Shown here in pieces: positions 1-7,766 of a DNA stretch of 64,000 nucleotides (positions are counted from its first letter, which is position 1; the number at the start of each line of letters is the position of its first letter). Under the pieces are notes generated by a model. It did no database searches and was not told the DNA's origin. It saw nothing but the letters and a program-made list of their open reading frames with translations. The stretch covers positions 62,001 through 126,000 of the forward strand of contig NZ_FOBB01000005.1 of assembly GCF_900109685.1 (NCBI RefSeq). Direction: 5' to 3'. A program made the position numbers and the translations under genes. The stretch is from Chitinophaga rupis (GTDB lineage Bacteria; Bacteroidota; Bacteroidia; Chitinophagales; Chitinophagaceae).

Positions 1-246
1 AGCGGGCGCCAGCTGTGCAGCCGTTACAGGTAATGCCTGCTGCTGCAGCACAAAGGGCTGTTCCTTTAAAACACGCTGAATGTTGGTATAGCGCCAGGCT
101 TCTGTTTTCAGGTCGGGCAGGCCCAGTGTCCGGAACCGTGCCAGCGCATCCTGCCGCACGCCATACAGCACATCTTCTTTGGGTGTAAGCCCATTGCCCC
201 CATCCAGGATATATTGGTAAAATGGTGTTGTTATATCGCTTGTCAT
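1..246 (-). CDS. sufD: SufD, Fe-S cluster assembly scaffold subunit (N-terminal part, cut by window edge)
   Basis: The first 82 codons of a minus-strand gene are visible, starting at the ATG at 246-244 and running off the left edge. The segment LPDLKTEAWRYTNI matches the N-terminal SufD signature, in which a Leu-Pro stretch is followed by an E-W-[KR]-Y-T motif. SufD pairs with SufB and the ATPase SufC in the SufBC2D scaffold that builds Fe-S clusters in the cytoplasm. Its place immediately downstream of sufC on the same strand fits the usual sufBCD order. The gap to sufC (247-453) is unusually long for this operon and carries an imperfect inverted repeat. The C-terminal core is outside the window, so completeness cannot be judged. 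Confidence 0.85.
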   Translation of the reverse strand, partial: MTSDITTPFYQYILDGGNGLTPKEDVLYGVRQDALARFRTLGLPDLKTEAWRYTNIQRVLKEQPFVLQQQALPVTAAQLAPA

Positions 247-250
247 CCTT

Positions 251-453
251 TTTAATTAATAACTAATAAAGAATAATTAATAATAATGGTGGCCGGTTCA
301 CCCTGCAACATCCGTTATTGCAATTACTCGTTTATTAAAACGTAACGGTAAATAATTAATAATTAACGATTGATAATTAATAGTGAAGGCCGGCTGTTAA
401 TGGTACTACCTCTTCCTGGATTATTAATTATTCATTCTTTATTATTAATTAAT
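251..453. repeat. AT-rich imperfect inverted repeat between sufD and sufC
   Basis: The left arm (about 251-287) is built from TTAATTAATAA and TAAAGAATAATTAATAA words. The right arm (about 421-453) reads as its near reverse complement, with TTATTAATTATT and TTATTAATTAAT. A third TAATTAATAATTAA stretch lies at about 351-381. The arms could form a long hairpin with a loop of roughly 130 nt in the sufC-sufD transcript. No coding potential is convincing here. Confidence 0.6.
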
Positions 454-1209
454 CTAGACATGAACTTCCGCCTCTTTCAGCCAGTCGTAGCCTTTTTCTT
501 CCAGTTCCAGCGCCAGCTCTTTGGTACCGGTTTTTACAATGCGGCCGTTGTACAGCACGTGTACAAAGTCGGGCACTATATAATCCAGCAGGCGTTGGTA
601 GTGGGTAATAACCAGGAAAGATTTTTCCGGGCCACGCAGCTTGTTCACACCGCCGGCTACAATACGCAGCGCATCAATGTCCAAACCGGAATCTGTTTCA
701 TCCAGGATGCCTAATTTGGGATCCAGCATAGCTAACTGCAGGATCTCATTACGTTTCTTTTCACCACCGGAAAAACCTTCGTTCAGGGAACGGTTCATCA
801 GGTTGGCGTTAAATTCTACCAGCTGTTGTTTTTCTTTGGTAAGCTTCAGGAACTCTTTTGCTTCCATAGCCGGTAAACCTTTATAGGCGCGTATTTCGTT
901 CAGGGCTGTTTTAAGGAAGTTGATGTTGGATACACCGGGTATCTCTACCGGGTACTGGAATGCCAGGAACATGCCTTCACGGGCACGGTCTTCGGGCGAC
1001 AGTTCCAGCAGGTCCTTGCCGTCAAAGTTCACTTCACCCTGTGTTACAGTATAATTTTCGCGGCCTGCCAGTACAGAAGCCAGGGAGCTTTTGCCGGAAC
1101 CGTTAGGTCCCATAATGGCATGCACCTCGCCTTTGCGGATCTCCAGGTCTATACCCTTCAGTATTTCTTTTCCGTCTACTTCTGCGTGCAGATTTTTAAT
1201 CGTCAGCAT
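454..1209 (-). CDS. sufC: SufC, ABC-type ATPase of the Fe-S assembly scaffold
   Basis: A 251-residue ABC ATPase that powers the SufBC2D scaffold by ATP-driven dimerisation. Walker A is GPNGSGKS at residues 34-41, the ABC signature is FSGGE at 146-150, and Walker B is ILDE at 168-171 followed by TDSGLDIDAL, the form typical of SufC rather than of transporter ATPases. Length matches the family (about 250). It has no membrane segment. It lies between sufB (39-bp gap) and sufD on the same strand, so it should be co-transcribed with them. Identification is firm. Confidence 0.97.
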   Translation of the reverse strand: MLTIKNLHAEVDGKEILKGIDLEIRKGEVHAIMGPNGSGKSSLASVLAGRENYTVTQGEVNFDGKDLLELSPEDRAREGMFLAFQYPVEIPGVSNINFLKTALNEIRAYKGLPAMEAKEFLKLTKEKQQLVEFNANLMNRSLNEGFSGGEKKRNEILQLAMLDPKLGILDETDSGLDIDALRIVAGGVNKLRGPEKSFLVITHYQRLLDYIVPDFVHVLYNGRIVKTGTKELALELEEKGYDWLKEAEVHV

Positions 1210-1248
1210 GATATTGTTTGTGTTTCTCTGTTGTTTTATTCGTTATAA

Positions 1249-2694
1249 TTATCCTACGCTTCCCTCTAATGTGATGGACAGCAGCTTTTGCGCCTCTACG
1301 GCAAACTCCATGGGTAACTGGTTCAGCACTTCTTTAGCATAACCATTTACGATCAGTGCTACTGCTTTCTCCGTATCAATACCTCTTTGGTTCAGGTAAA
1401 AGATCTGGTCTTCCCCGATCTTGGAGGTAGTGGCCTCGTGCTCGACTGTGGCGCTTTTGTTCCGGGACTCAATGTAAGGGAACGTATGCGCGCCGCAACG
1501 GTTACCGATCAGCAGGGAATCGCATTGGGTGAAGTTACGGGCGTTGTGTGCACGGGGGCCTACCTGTACCAGGCCACGGTAGGTGTTCTCTCCCTGTCCG
1601 GCAGAAATACCTTTGGAAATAATGCGGCTGCGGGTGTTGCGGCCCAGGTGGTAGATCTTGGTGCCGGTATCTGCAATCTGTTTATTGCGGGTAACGGCTA
1701 CAGAGTAAAACTCACCCATGGCATCATCGCCCTGCAGGATCACGCTGGGATATTTCCAGGTAATGGCGGAGCCGGTTTCTACCTGTGTCCAGGAGATCTT
1801 GCTGCTATTACCTTTACAGATACCGCGTTTGGTTACGAAGTTGTAAATACCGCCTTTACCGTCCTTGTCGCCGGGGTACCAGTTCTGCACGGTGGAGTAT
1901 TTGATCTCCGCGTGGTCCATGGCTACCAGCTCCACAACAGCTGCGTGCAGCTGGTTCTCGTCGCGCATAGGGGCGGTACAGCCTTCCAGGTAGCTTACGT
2001 AGCTGTTGTCATCAGCAATGATGAGCGTACGTTCAAACTGGCCGGTGTTCTGTGCGTTGATACGGAAGTACGTGCTCAGCTCCATGGGACAGCGCACGCC
2101 TTTAGGAATATATACGAAAGAGCCGTCGGAGAATACCGCGGCGTTCAATGCTGCAAAAATGTTATCGGAATGAGGAACTACAGAGCCCAGGTATTTCTTT
2201 ACCAGGTCCGGGTGCTCTCTTACCGCTTCCCCAAAGGAGCAGAAGATAACGCCCATTTCCTTAAGCTTGCCTTTAAAGGTGGTAGCAACGGATACACTGT
2301 CAAACACGGCATCTACGGCTACGCCTGACAATGCTTTCTGTTCATTCAGCGGAATACCCAGCTTTTCAAAGGTGGCCAGCAGTTCAGGGTCTACTTCATC
2401 CAGGCTGTTGAGTTGTTTTTTCTTCTTGGGAGCTGCATAGTAGGATACTTTCTGAAAGTCCATTTCAGGCATATCAAAATGCTGCCATTTAGGAAGCTGC
2501 ATTTTCTTGAATGCCTGGTACCCTTTCAGACGCCATTCCAGCAGCCATTCCGGCTCTTCTTTTTTGGCAGATATAAAGCGGATCACGTCTTCATTAAGAC
2601 CAGCCGGCGCTATATCCATTTCAATATCGGTGGTAAAGCCATACTCGTATTCCTTGTTGGCAATATCATCGATTATCTCGTTACTATTTCTCAT
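1249..2694 (-). CDS. sufB: SufB, Fe-S cluster assembly scaffold protein
   Basis: A 481-residue SufB. The second half carries the characteristic beta-helix core, with ENQLHAAVVELVAMDHAEIKYSTVQNWYPGD, as overlapping shorter motifs LHAAVVELVA and YSTVQNWYPG, and the C-terminal RNKSATVEHEATTSKIGEDQ region as VEHEATTSKI. SufB accepts sulfur and builds the nascent cluster together with SufD and SufC. The N-terminus (YGFTTDIEMDIAPAGLNEDV) is the standard SufB start, which supports the ATG at 2694. Length equals the usual 470-490. It is second in a minus-strand sufA-sufB-sufC-sufD order. Confidence 0.97.
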   Translation of the reverse strand: MRNSNEIIDDIANKEYEYGFTTDIEMDIAPAGLNEDVIRFISAKKEEPEWLLEWRLKGYQAFKKMQLPKWQHFDMPEMDFQKVSYYAAPKKKKQLNSLDEVDPELLATFEKLGIPLNEQKALSGVAVDAVFDSVSVATTFKGKLKEMGVIFCSFGEAVREHPDLVKKYLGSVVPHSDNIFAALNAAVFSDGSFVYIPKGVRCPMELSTYFRINAQNTGQFERTLIIADDNSYVSYLEGCTAPMRDENQLHAAVVELVAMDHAEIKYSTVQNWYPGDKDGKGGIYNFVTKRGICKGNSSKISWTQVETGSAITWKYPSVILQGDDAMGEFYSVAVTRNKQIADTGTKIYHLGRNTRSRIISKGISAGQGENTYRGLVQVGPRAHNARNFTQCDSLLIGNRCGAHTFPYIESRNKSATVEHEATTSKIGEDQIFYLNQRGIDTEKAVALIVNGYAKEVLNQLPMEFAVEAQKLLSITLEGSVG

Positions 2695-2708
2695 ACTGCT
2701 TTGTGTGA

Positions 2709-2785
2709 TTTACGATCTTAGGTTGGTGATTTTAGTTTAATATAAGGATTGTTACACCCGGGCCTAAAATCGTAAACCTAAAATC
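2709..2785. repeat. Inverted repeat between sufA and sufB (TTTACGAT[C/T]TTAGG arms)
   Basis: The left arm at 2709-2722 pairs with 2763-2776, 13 of 14 positions matching. A second word, GATTTTAG at 2728-2735, recurs inverted at 2778-2785. The 40-nt loop lies in the 122-bp sufA-sufB gap. The words differ from those of the sufC-sufD gap, so this is a second repeat family in the same operon. Confidence 0.55.
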
Positions 2786-2816
2786 CTTTAAACGGTTACT
2801 TCCTACCTTTTTAACC

Positions 2817-3143
2817 TTATACGGCAAAACTTTCCCCGCAGCTGCAGGTCCTGGTGGCATTCGGGTTGTTGAAATACAATCCTTTACCATTCAGACCGTC
2901 CGAATAGTCCAGTTCTGTGCCGTAAAGATATAAGAGGCTTTTCATTTGTACCACTATCTTCACGCCTTTATCTTCAAATACCTGGTCGCCGGCTTGTTCA
3001 TCCTGTTCAAACTTAAGCACATATTCCAGGCCGGAGCAGCCGCCACCCTTTACGCCTACGCGTACAAAAGTGCCGGGTACATGATTTTCCCTTACCATCT
3101 GGTCCTTAATGTATTCACTTGCTTTTTCTGAAATGGTAATCAT
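2817..3143 (-). CDS. SufA/IscA-type (HesB family) A-type Fe-S carrier
   Basis: A 108-residue HesB/IscA-family protein that receives Fe-S clusters from the scaffold and passes them to apo-targets. The three conserved cysteines are present: C36 in GGGCSGLEY, and C100 and C102 in the C-terminal CSCGESF. Length is typical for the family. It is the first gene of the minus-strand suf cluster here. Upstream (3144-3214) is only a short gap, with AGCTTTTAG word repeats, before the convergently positioned end of the reductase gene. By genomic context it would be named sufA, but sequence alone does not separate SufA, IscA and ErpA. Confidence 0.9.
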   Translation of the reverse strand: MITISEKASEYIKDQMVRENHVPGTFVRVGVKGGGCSGLEYVLKFEQDEQAGDQVFEDKGVKIVVQMKSLLYLYGTELDYSDGLNGKGLYFNNPNATRTCSCGESFAV

Positions 3144-3214
3144 ATATATTAAGCTTTTAGCTTTTAGAATTTAGCTATTGGCGGCGGTTTTCAGTTAACG
3201 GCCAACAGCTTTTA

Positions 3215-3766
3215 TTATATGGCTACGGGCCTTGCATCGGCCAGCAGCGTTATCATCTGGTCAAATTTGGTCCGGTATAAAGGTGCAAAGGTACTGCTAT
3301 CCGGCTCAAATAAATGATCTCTTAATACCGGTATTGAAAAAGGCAGCACCCATGCGCGTAATGCCTTGGCCACCGCATCCATGGCATTAATACCCTGCAT
3401 GGCCTGGGTGCCATTGGCCCAACTCACCAAAGCTACGACCTTTCCCGTTAAATAGGGGCGGCCATGCCTGCTGGTAAGCTCCAGCCAGTCAAGGCAGTTC
3501 TTCATTACCCCGGTCATGCTGCCATGATATAAGGGGGTAAGCCATACCTGCAGCTCCGCTTTACAAAAAGCATCACACATGGCCTGCACGCCGGCTGGTA
3601 TACCAGGCTTAGCCGGGTCAAAGAACGGTATCTCTGTGCTGGCCGGACTAAACACCTCTGTGGTAAAGCCTTTTTGACGGAATGCATCCTCAAAATAGCC
3701 GGTTACCCGCCCTGCTGTAGCATGTGGCCGGTCATCCATGGAGCCGTTAAATATCAGGACGTTCAT
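3215..3766 (-). CDS. NADPH-dependent FMN reductase-like flavodoxin-fold protein
   Basis: A 183-residue flavodoxin-fold protein. The N-terminal strand and phosphate-binding loop (VLIFNGSMDDRPHATAG) and the central LTPLYHGSMTGVMKNCLDWL region, with a P-x-Y followed by K-N-x-x-D-W, are hallmarks of the NADPH-dependent FMN reductase family. Such enzymes reduce flavin or quinones in the cytoplasm. It is divergent from the SufR-like gene across a 154-bp gap and lies just upstream of sufA on the same strand, so it may be controlled by that regulator and could be co-transcribed with suf (inference). The exact substrate cannot be read from the sequence. Confidence 0.8.
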   Translation of the reverse strand: MNVLIFNGSMDDRPHATAGRVTGYFEDAFRQKGFTTEVFSPASTEIPFFDPAKPGIPAGVQAMCDAFCKAELQVWLTPLYHGSMTGVMKNCLDWLELTSRHGRPYLTGKVVALVSWANGTQAMQGINAMDAVAKALRAWVLPFSIPVLRDHLFEPDSSTFAPLYRTKFDQMITLLADARPVAI

Positions 3767-3920
3767 TTAACTATCTAATTATCAGTTTGTTAATTGTTAT
3801 AACGTGATAAGATCAGTTGGGATGCTTTCTCAAAGGTCGTATAACCCTACAACAATATTTTTTTGAATAGCACAAAATTACGACATTTACAATAAAACAA
3901 GCAAGTACTTGGAAAATTAT

Positions 3921-4574
3921 ATGCCAAAGATCAAAGCTGCGGCCGACCGGTTTCTGGTATTATTAAAGACCCGTGGACCGCAAACTGCTGCCTCCCTGGC
4001 TGCCGAACTGGGCATGACAGGAGAAGGGGCCCGTTTGCAATTGCTGAAACTGGCAGAAGAAGGCTTGGTGGCTGCTACTACAAGCGCCAAAGGCGTAGGC
4101 CGGCCGGTACAGGTATGGAACCTGACCGCGCAGGGGAATGCCCATTTTCCGGATACCCATGCTGCACTTACCCTGCAGCTGATGCAAACCATCCGTCATG
4201 AGCTGGGACAGGAAGCGCTGGACCAGATCATTAGCGCTCGGGAAAACCAGCAGCTGGAAAAATACCGTGCGGCTTTGGATGGTATTGCCGATGTAGGAGA
4301 TAAAATCGCCCGTTTTGCTGCCCTGCGCACCGCCGAAGGTTTTTTGGCAGAGTGGCGTAAGGACGGGAACGGCTTTACCTTTATTGAGAATCATTGTCCC
4401 ATATGCAGCGCTGCTGCTCAATGTGTAAATATCTGCCAATCAGAGTTAAGGACCTTCCGCACCATCCTGGGTGATGAAGTAAAGATCCGCCGTACGGATC
4501 ATATTGTTTCCGGCGACCACCGCTGTGTATACCGTATTGATGTTATGGAGAACCTGGCACTTAAAGAAGACTAA
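3921..4574 (+). CDS. SufR-like Fe-S-sensing transcriptional regulator
   Basis: A 217-residue regulator with an N-terminal winged helix (about residues 10-70; GPQTAASLAAELGMTGEGAR) and a C-terminal cysteine-rich part. Cysteines sit at 159, 162, 168, 172 and 202, within ENHCPICSAA and SGDHRCVYRI. This arrangement matches the SufR family, where the cysteines bind an Fe-S cluster and the apo form lets suf genes be expressed. I chose the ATG at 3921; the frame could start at TTG 3909. Its location next to suf supports the assignment. Cyanobacterial and actinobacterial SufR are the described members; regulation of suf here is inferred from context. Confidence 0.8.
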   Translation: MPKIKAAADRFLVLLKTRGPQTAASLAAELGMTGEGARLQLLKLAEEGLVAATTSAKGVGRPVQVWNLTAQGNAHFPDTHAALTLQLMQTIRHELGQEALDQIISARENQQLEKYRAALDGIADVGDKIARFAALRTAEGFLAEWRKDGNGFTFIENHCPICSAAAQCVNICQSELRTFRTILGDEVKIRRTDHIVSGDHRCVYRIDVMENLALKED

Positions 4575-4588
4575 GTGCGCTTTTACCG

Positions 4589-5002
4589 CTAAAAGATGAG
4601 CACCAATGTACCTCCTATAATTAATAATGCCCCGATGGCTGTTTTCAGGGTAAGCGCCTCATGCAGAAAGATCACAGACAGGGTGATCGTGAGCGCTACG
4701 CTCAATTTATCTACCGGGGCTACCTGGGATACTTTGCCCAATTGCAAAGCTTTAAAATAAAAGATCCAGGAAAGGCCGGTAGCTATACCGGATAATACCA
4801 GGAACAGCAGGTTGTGTTTAGACAGGCTGCTGAGTCCCTTTGCCTCCCCGCGGGCCAGTACAATACCCCAGGCCATTATTAATATAATAATGGTGCGGAT
4901 GGCCGTGGCCAGGTTAGAGTTCACTGCTGATACGCCTATTTTGGCAAATATGGCTGTAAGTGCGGCAAAAAGCGCAGAGAGTAATGCATAAAGCCACCAC
5001 AT
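4589..5002 (-). CDS. Half-size EamA-family membrane transporter
   Basis: A 137-residue hydrophobic protein with about five predicted membrane helices. The N-terminal WLYALLSALFAALTAIFAKI and the C-terminal ALTLKTAIGALLIIGGTLVL are typical of a single EamA repeat. Full-size EamA/DMT transporters carry two such repeats, whereas this is a one-repeat form that presumably dimerises. The substrate is unknown. It ends 14 bp from the convergent SufR-like gene and has no obvious partner. Confidence 0.85.
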   Translation of the reverse strand: MWWLYALLSALFAALTAIFAKIGVSAVNSNLATAIRTIIILIMAWGIVLARGEAKGLSSLSKHNLLFLVLSGIATGLSWIFYFKALQLGKVSQVAPVDKLSVALTITLSVIFLHEALTLKTAIGALLIIGGTLVLIF

Positions 5003-5035
5003 ATTATTAAGGATTTAATGGTAATAATATGAATA

Positions 5036-5066
5036 AAAAAAACCTGTCTGTTCAGACAGGTTTTTG
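5036..5066. terminator. Rho-independent terminator hairpin, usable from both strands
   Basis: A perfect stem AACCTGTCTG / CAGACAGGTT (5041-5062) is flanked by A6 on the left and T5 on the right. It lies between the EamA gene and the 55-residue ORF, both on the minus strand, so it most likely ends the transcript of the latter. Confidence 0.8.
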
Positions 5067-5088
5067 ATAAATTGAAAAACGTATGAAA

Positions 5089-5256
5089 TTATAAAGATTG
5101 CAAGAGCTTCATAAAGGTAGCGGCTTGCTCTTTGGTTTTAATTATTTTGTGCAAAGAGGACCCATTGCGGATAGCGCCTGACCCTTTAAGGTTAGCTCCA
5201 TTTTCTTTGGCCTTTTTGGTGAGGGCCAATAATTTTGCTTCTATGGATTCTTTCAT
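5089..5256 (-). CDS. Small basic 55-residue hypothetical protein
   Basis: An ATG at 5256 opens a 55-codon frame that ends with TAA at 5089. The product (MKESIEAKLLALTKKAKENG...) is Lys-rich with two amphipathic helix-forming halves and a Gly/Asn-rich middle. I do not recognise a family. It lies 60 bp downstream of the DUF6934-like gene on the same strand and directly before a strong terminator hairpin, so the two probably form a two-gene transcript. The reading frame has no obvious competing gene in this gap, but so short an ORF needs conservation evidence. Confidence 0.5.
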   Translation of the reverse strand: MKESIEAKLLALTKKAKENGANLKGSGAIRNGSSLHKIIKTKEQAATFMKLLQSL

Positions 5257-5316
5257 GAAGGTAAAGTTAAGAAAAAAATAGTAAGGCTAAAAAAATATAT
5301 TGAGGGCAGGTACCTG

Positions 5317-5883
5317 CTATTCTGCAATTTTTGAATTGAAAATGAAATAGTTGTACATGACCGGTGGTGGCAGCCGGCTGCCTTTCAGGATCCGGTCCGG
5401 TACCGGTTGTATATCTGTAAAATCAAAAGGATTATCGTACTGGTTCTTACCAAAGCGGGTAATGCGCACATAATACTTAAGCCCATAAATATTGAAGTAC
5501 TTGCTCAGATAGTCATAATTCCTTTGCAGGAACATATAATACATATAGGCCCGCGCATTGTCAGAGCCATCTATGCCCAGGTAATGACCTTTATTATTGT
5601 TCAGGAAATTAAGCCCATCGAACAGGATAGTAGAAAATACACGGGAATAATCCTTATGGGATAGCTGGGCCTTGTCATTGATCTCGCCTTTTTTATCCAG
5701 CGGGCCAAAGGCCAGGTTATACACATTGGGCAGCAGGGTATGGCATTCATTACTGATCTCCACTTTCAGCGGTAAATAGGTACCGTCTTCCAGTTCGGTT
5801 TTAAAGGTACTGATGCGGAGGTCTTCGGAAATGTGCTCTATCTCATACAGGTTCTCAAAGTCAATTTTTACGGATATGGCCAT
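5317..5883 (-). CDS. Uncharacterised protein resembling DUF6934
   Basis: A 188-residue soluble protein without signal peptide or membrane segment. The central LLPNVYNLAFGPLDKKGEI and STILFDGLNFLNNNKGHYLG, followed by GIDGSDNARAYMYY, resemble the Bacteroidota family I know as DUF6934, whose members carry a G-[IS]-D-G-S-x-x-A-R core. No function is known for that family. It is followed on the same strand by the 55-residue ORF. The family name is from memory of its motifs and should be taken as provisional. Confidence 0.65.
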   Translation of the reverse strand: MAISVKIDFENLYEIEHISEDLRISTFKTELEDGTYLPLKVEISNECHTLLPNVYNLAFGPLDKKGEINDKAQLSHKDYSRVFSTILFDGLNFLNNNKGHYLGIDGSDNARAYMYYMFLQRNYDYLSKYFNIYGLKYYVRITRFGKNQYDNPFDFTDIQPVPDRILKGSRLPPPVMYNYFIFNSKIAE

Positions 5884-5948
5884 TTTACAATAGGGGTATG
5901 GTTAAAGCACACAAATTTAGGGATTGAAAGTATTGAACGATCATCCAT

Positions 5949-6449
5949 TTAGCCCTTTACTTTTTTCCCTAATATTTTCAGGCTCCGTTTTACGCCGTCT
6001 AATTCAGCAATATCGGGCATGTGGGCCCATTCTTCAAAGCCCATTTTTTCAAACAATAACAGGCTGGGCTGGTTATGTGCAAAAATAAATCCCAACAGGG
6101 TTTCTACACCTAAAGCCGGGCATTGTTCCATGGCGTAGCTTAGTACGGCTTTGCCCAAACCCCTGCCGCGGAAATCAGGATGCAGGTAAATGCTGATCTC
6201 CACCGTGGCATTATATGCCGGGCGGCCGTAAAAAGATTGCAGGCTTACCCAGCCGGCTACCTGGCCATCTGCTTCTACCATCCATAAAGGACGCTTACCC
6301 GGTATATGGGCATGGAACCAGTTTTCACGGCTTTCAACTGTAACGGGTGCGGTATCGGCAGTTACCATCCGGGAGGGGATGGTGGTGTTGTAAATATCTA
6401 CGATCAGCGGCAGATCGGAGAGGAGTGCATTACGGAAACTGAGTGACAT
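5949..6449 (-). CDS. GNAT N-acetyltransferase, phosphinothricin acetyltransferase-like
   Basis: A 166-residue GNAT protein that would transfer acetyl from acetyl-CoA to a small amine. The acetyl-CoA motif A is RGRGLGKAVL, preceded by the strand VEISIYLHPDF; the N-terminal RNALLSDLPLIVDIYN and the SRENWF segment place it near the Pat/Bar branch. Length is normal. I use the ATG at 6449; a TTG at 6458 would add three residues. It is a single gene between the DUF6934-like gene and the AI-2E-type permease. Its true substrate is unknown. Confidence 0.85.
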   Translation of the reverse strand: MSLSFRNALLSDLPLIVDIYNTTIPSRMVTADTAPVTVESRENWFHAHIPGKRPLWMVEADGQVAGWVSLQSFYGRPAYNATVEISIYLHPDFRGRGLGKAVLSYAMEQCPALGVETLLGFIFAHNQPSLLLFEKMGFEEWAHMPDIAELDGVKRSLKILGKKVKG

Positions 6450-6560
6450 GGTGGCCAAAAATACAAATTATCATTATGCAGGCAACTACTCTTTTAACGA
6501 ATAGCGGCCGCTTAGGGATCCATGTATTTTTGGCAATGTGATGCAGCGGGGCCAGCGGCC

Positions 6561-7652
6561 TTATTCATCAGGTGTGGTGAGCTTTATCTTTTTCTTTTTA
6601 GGCTTTTCCGGCAGCTCGCCCAGCAGAATAGCCCAGGGCTGCATTACCTCAATGTGCTCAAAAATGATCTTCAGGATGGCAATAATAGGAATGGCCAGGA
6701 ACATGCCGGGGATCCCCCAGAGCAGGTTACCGGTTACCACACCTATAATGGTTACCAGCGCATTGATCTTTACCTTGGAGCCCACAATACGGGGCAGCAG
6801 GATATTACTGTCCAGGAAATGCACGGTGAGCAATGCAATACCTACCTGCACGCTGGCGCCAAAGGTGCTGGTTGTCATGGTTACCACCATACTAATTATA
6901 ATAGCGGTAAAAATACCCAGGTAAGGAATAATGTTAAAGACGGCTGCCATAATACCAAGCAGCGTGGCATACTTAATGCCCAGCGTCCAGAAAATGGCGC
7001 AGTTTACAATGGCTACTACCACCATTTCTATCATTAGCCCGCTCACGTAGCTTTTGATAATGATGCGGGTTTGTTTTATCACATCCAACAGCTTCTCACG
7101 GTGTTTTTCCTGGAAAAGCCTTACCAGGAAGGCTATGAGGAGGGAGCGGTATAACAGCAGAAAAAAGGAATACAGCAGCACAAAAATGATGAACACCAGC
7201 ATGGATGATACGGCGCCTAAGGTTTGGCTCAGGAAAGTGGTGGCAGAGCCCAGGGTACCCATGGCCAGCTGCTCCAGGTAATCCATTTGCTTATGCGCGT
7301 TCATGTGGAACTTTACGTTTATCCATAGCTGTAAGGAGTCCAGGCTTTTTACCAGCTGTTGCTGTAAATGCGGAAAGTCGGATACAAAGGCTCCCATTTG
7401 CGTAGTAAGCAGGGCTACTACGCTGGATAAAAGTATGATGAAGATGAACACTGCGCAAAAAGCGGCCAGGCCCCGGGGAAAGCGGAAGCGCTCCAGCATG
7501 TTGGCCAGCGGCAGCAGCATGATGGCCACCAGAAAGGCAAACACCAGCGGAATGAGGATGGTGGCGCTGAAATGCGCAATGTAAATGATCAGTATAAGTG
7601 ATAACAGGGTGAAGGCCAGGCGCGCATTAAAAGGGAGTCTGCTCTCGTTCAT
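6561..7652 (-). CDS. AI-2E/PerM family membrane transporter
   Basis: A 363-residue multispanning protein of the AI-2E family transporter (PerM/YhhT) superfamily. Hydrophobic segments cluster in an N-terminal pair, a central hairpin (AVSSMLVFIIFVLLYSFFLL) and a C-terminal group ending in GNLLWGIPGMFLAIPIIAIL, the conserved family signature with G-x-P-x-x-x-A-x-P. Family members export small solutes or ions; autoinducer-2 export is proved only for a few. I chose the ATG at 7652, as the longer frame begins at TTG. It appears monocistronic. Confidence 0.88.
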   Translation of the reverse strand: MNESRLPFNARLAFTLLSLILIIYIAHFSATILIPLVFAFLVAIMLLPLANMLERFRFPRGLAAFCAVFIFIILLSSVVALLTTQMGAFVSDFPHLQQQLVKSLDSLQLWINVKFHMNAHKQMDYLEQLAMGTLGSATTFLSQTLGAVSSMLVFIIFVLLYSFFLLLYRSLLIAFLVRLFQEKHREKLLDVIKQTRIIIKSYVSGLMIEMVVVAIVNCAIFWTLGIKYATLLGIMAAVFNIIPYLGIFTAIIISMVVTMTTSTFGASVQVGIALLTVHFLDSNILLPRIVGSKVKINALVTIIGVVTGNLLWGIPGMFLAIPIIAILKIIFEHIEVMQPWAILLGELPEKPKKKKIKLTTPDE

Positions 7653-7766
7653 CTTATATAAAGATTTATTCAAAAATAACAGGATTATTGGTTAGTTGGT
7701 TTATCTATTTATTATTAGTAGTTTAAGTGCCCATCACATCATCAATGATTAAACCAATTTAACCAG

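Noticed and set aside
1387..2328. 313-codon plus-strand open frame over sufB
   Set aside because: It is a shadow of sufB on the opposite strand with no family resemblance.
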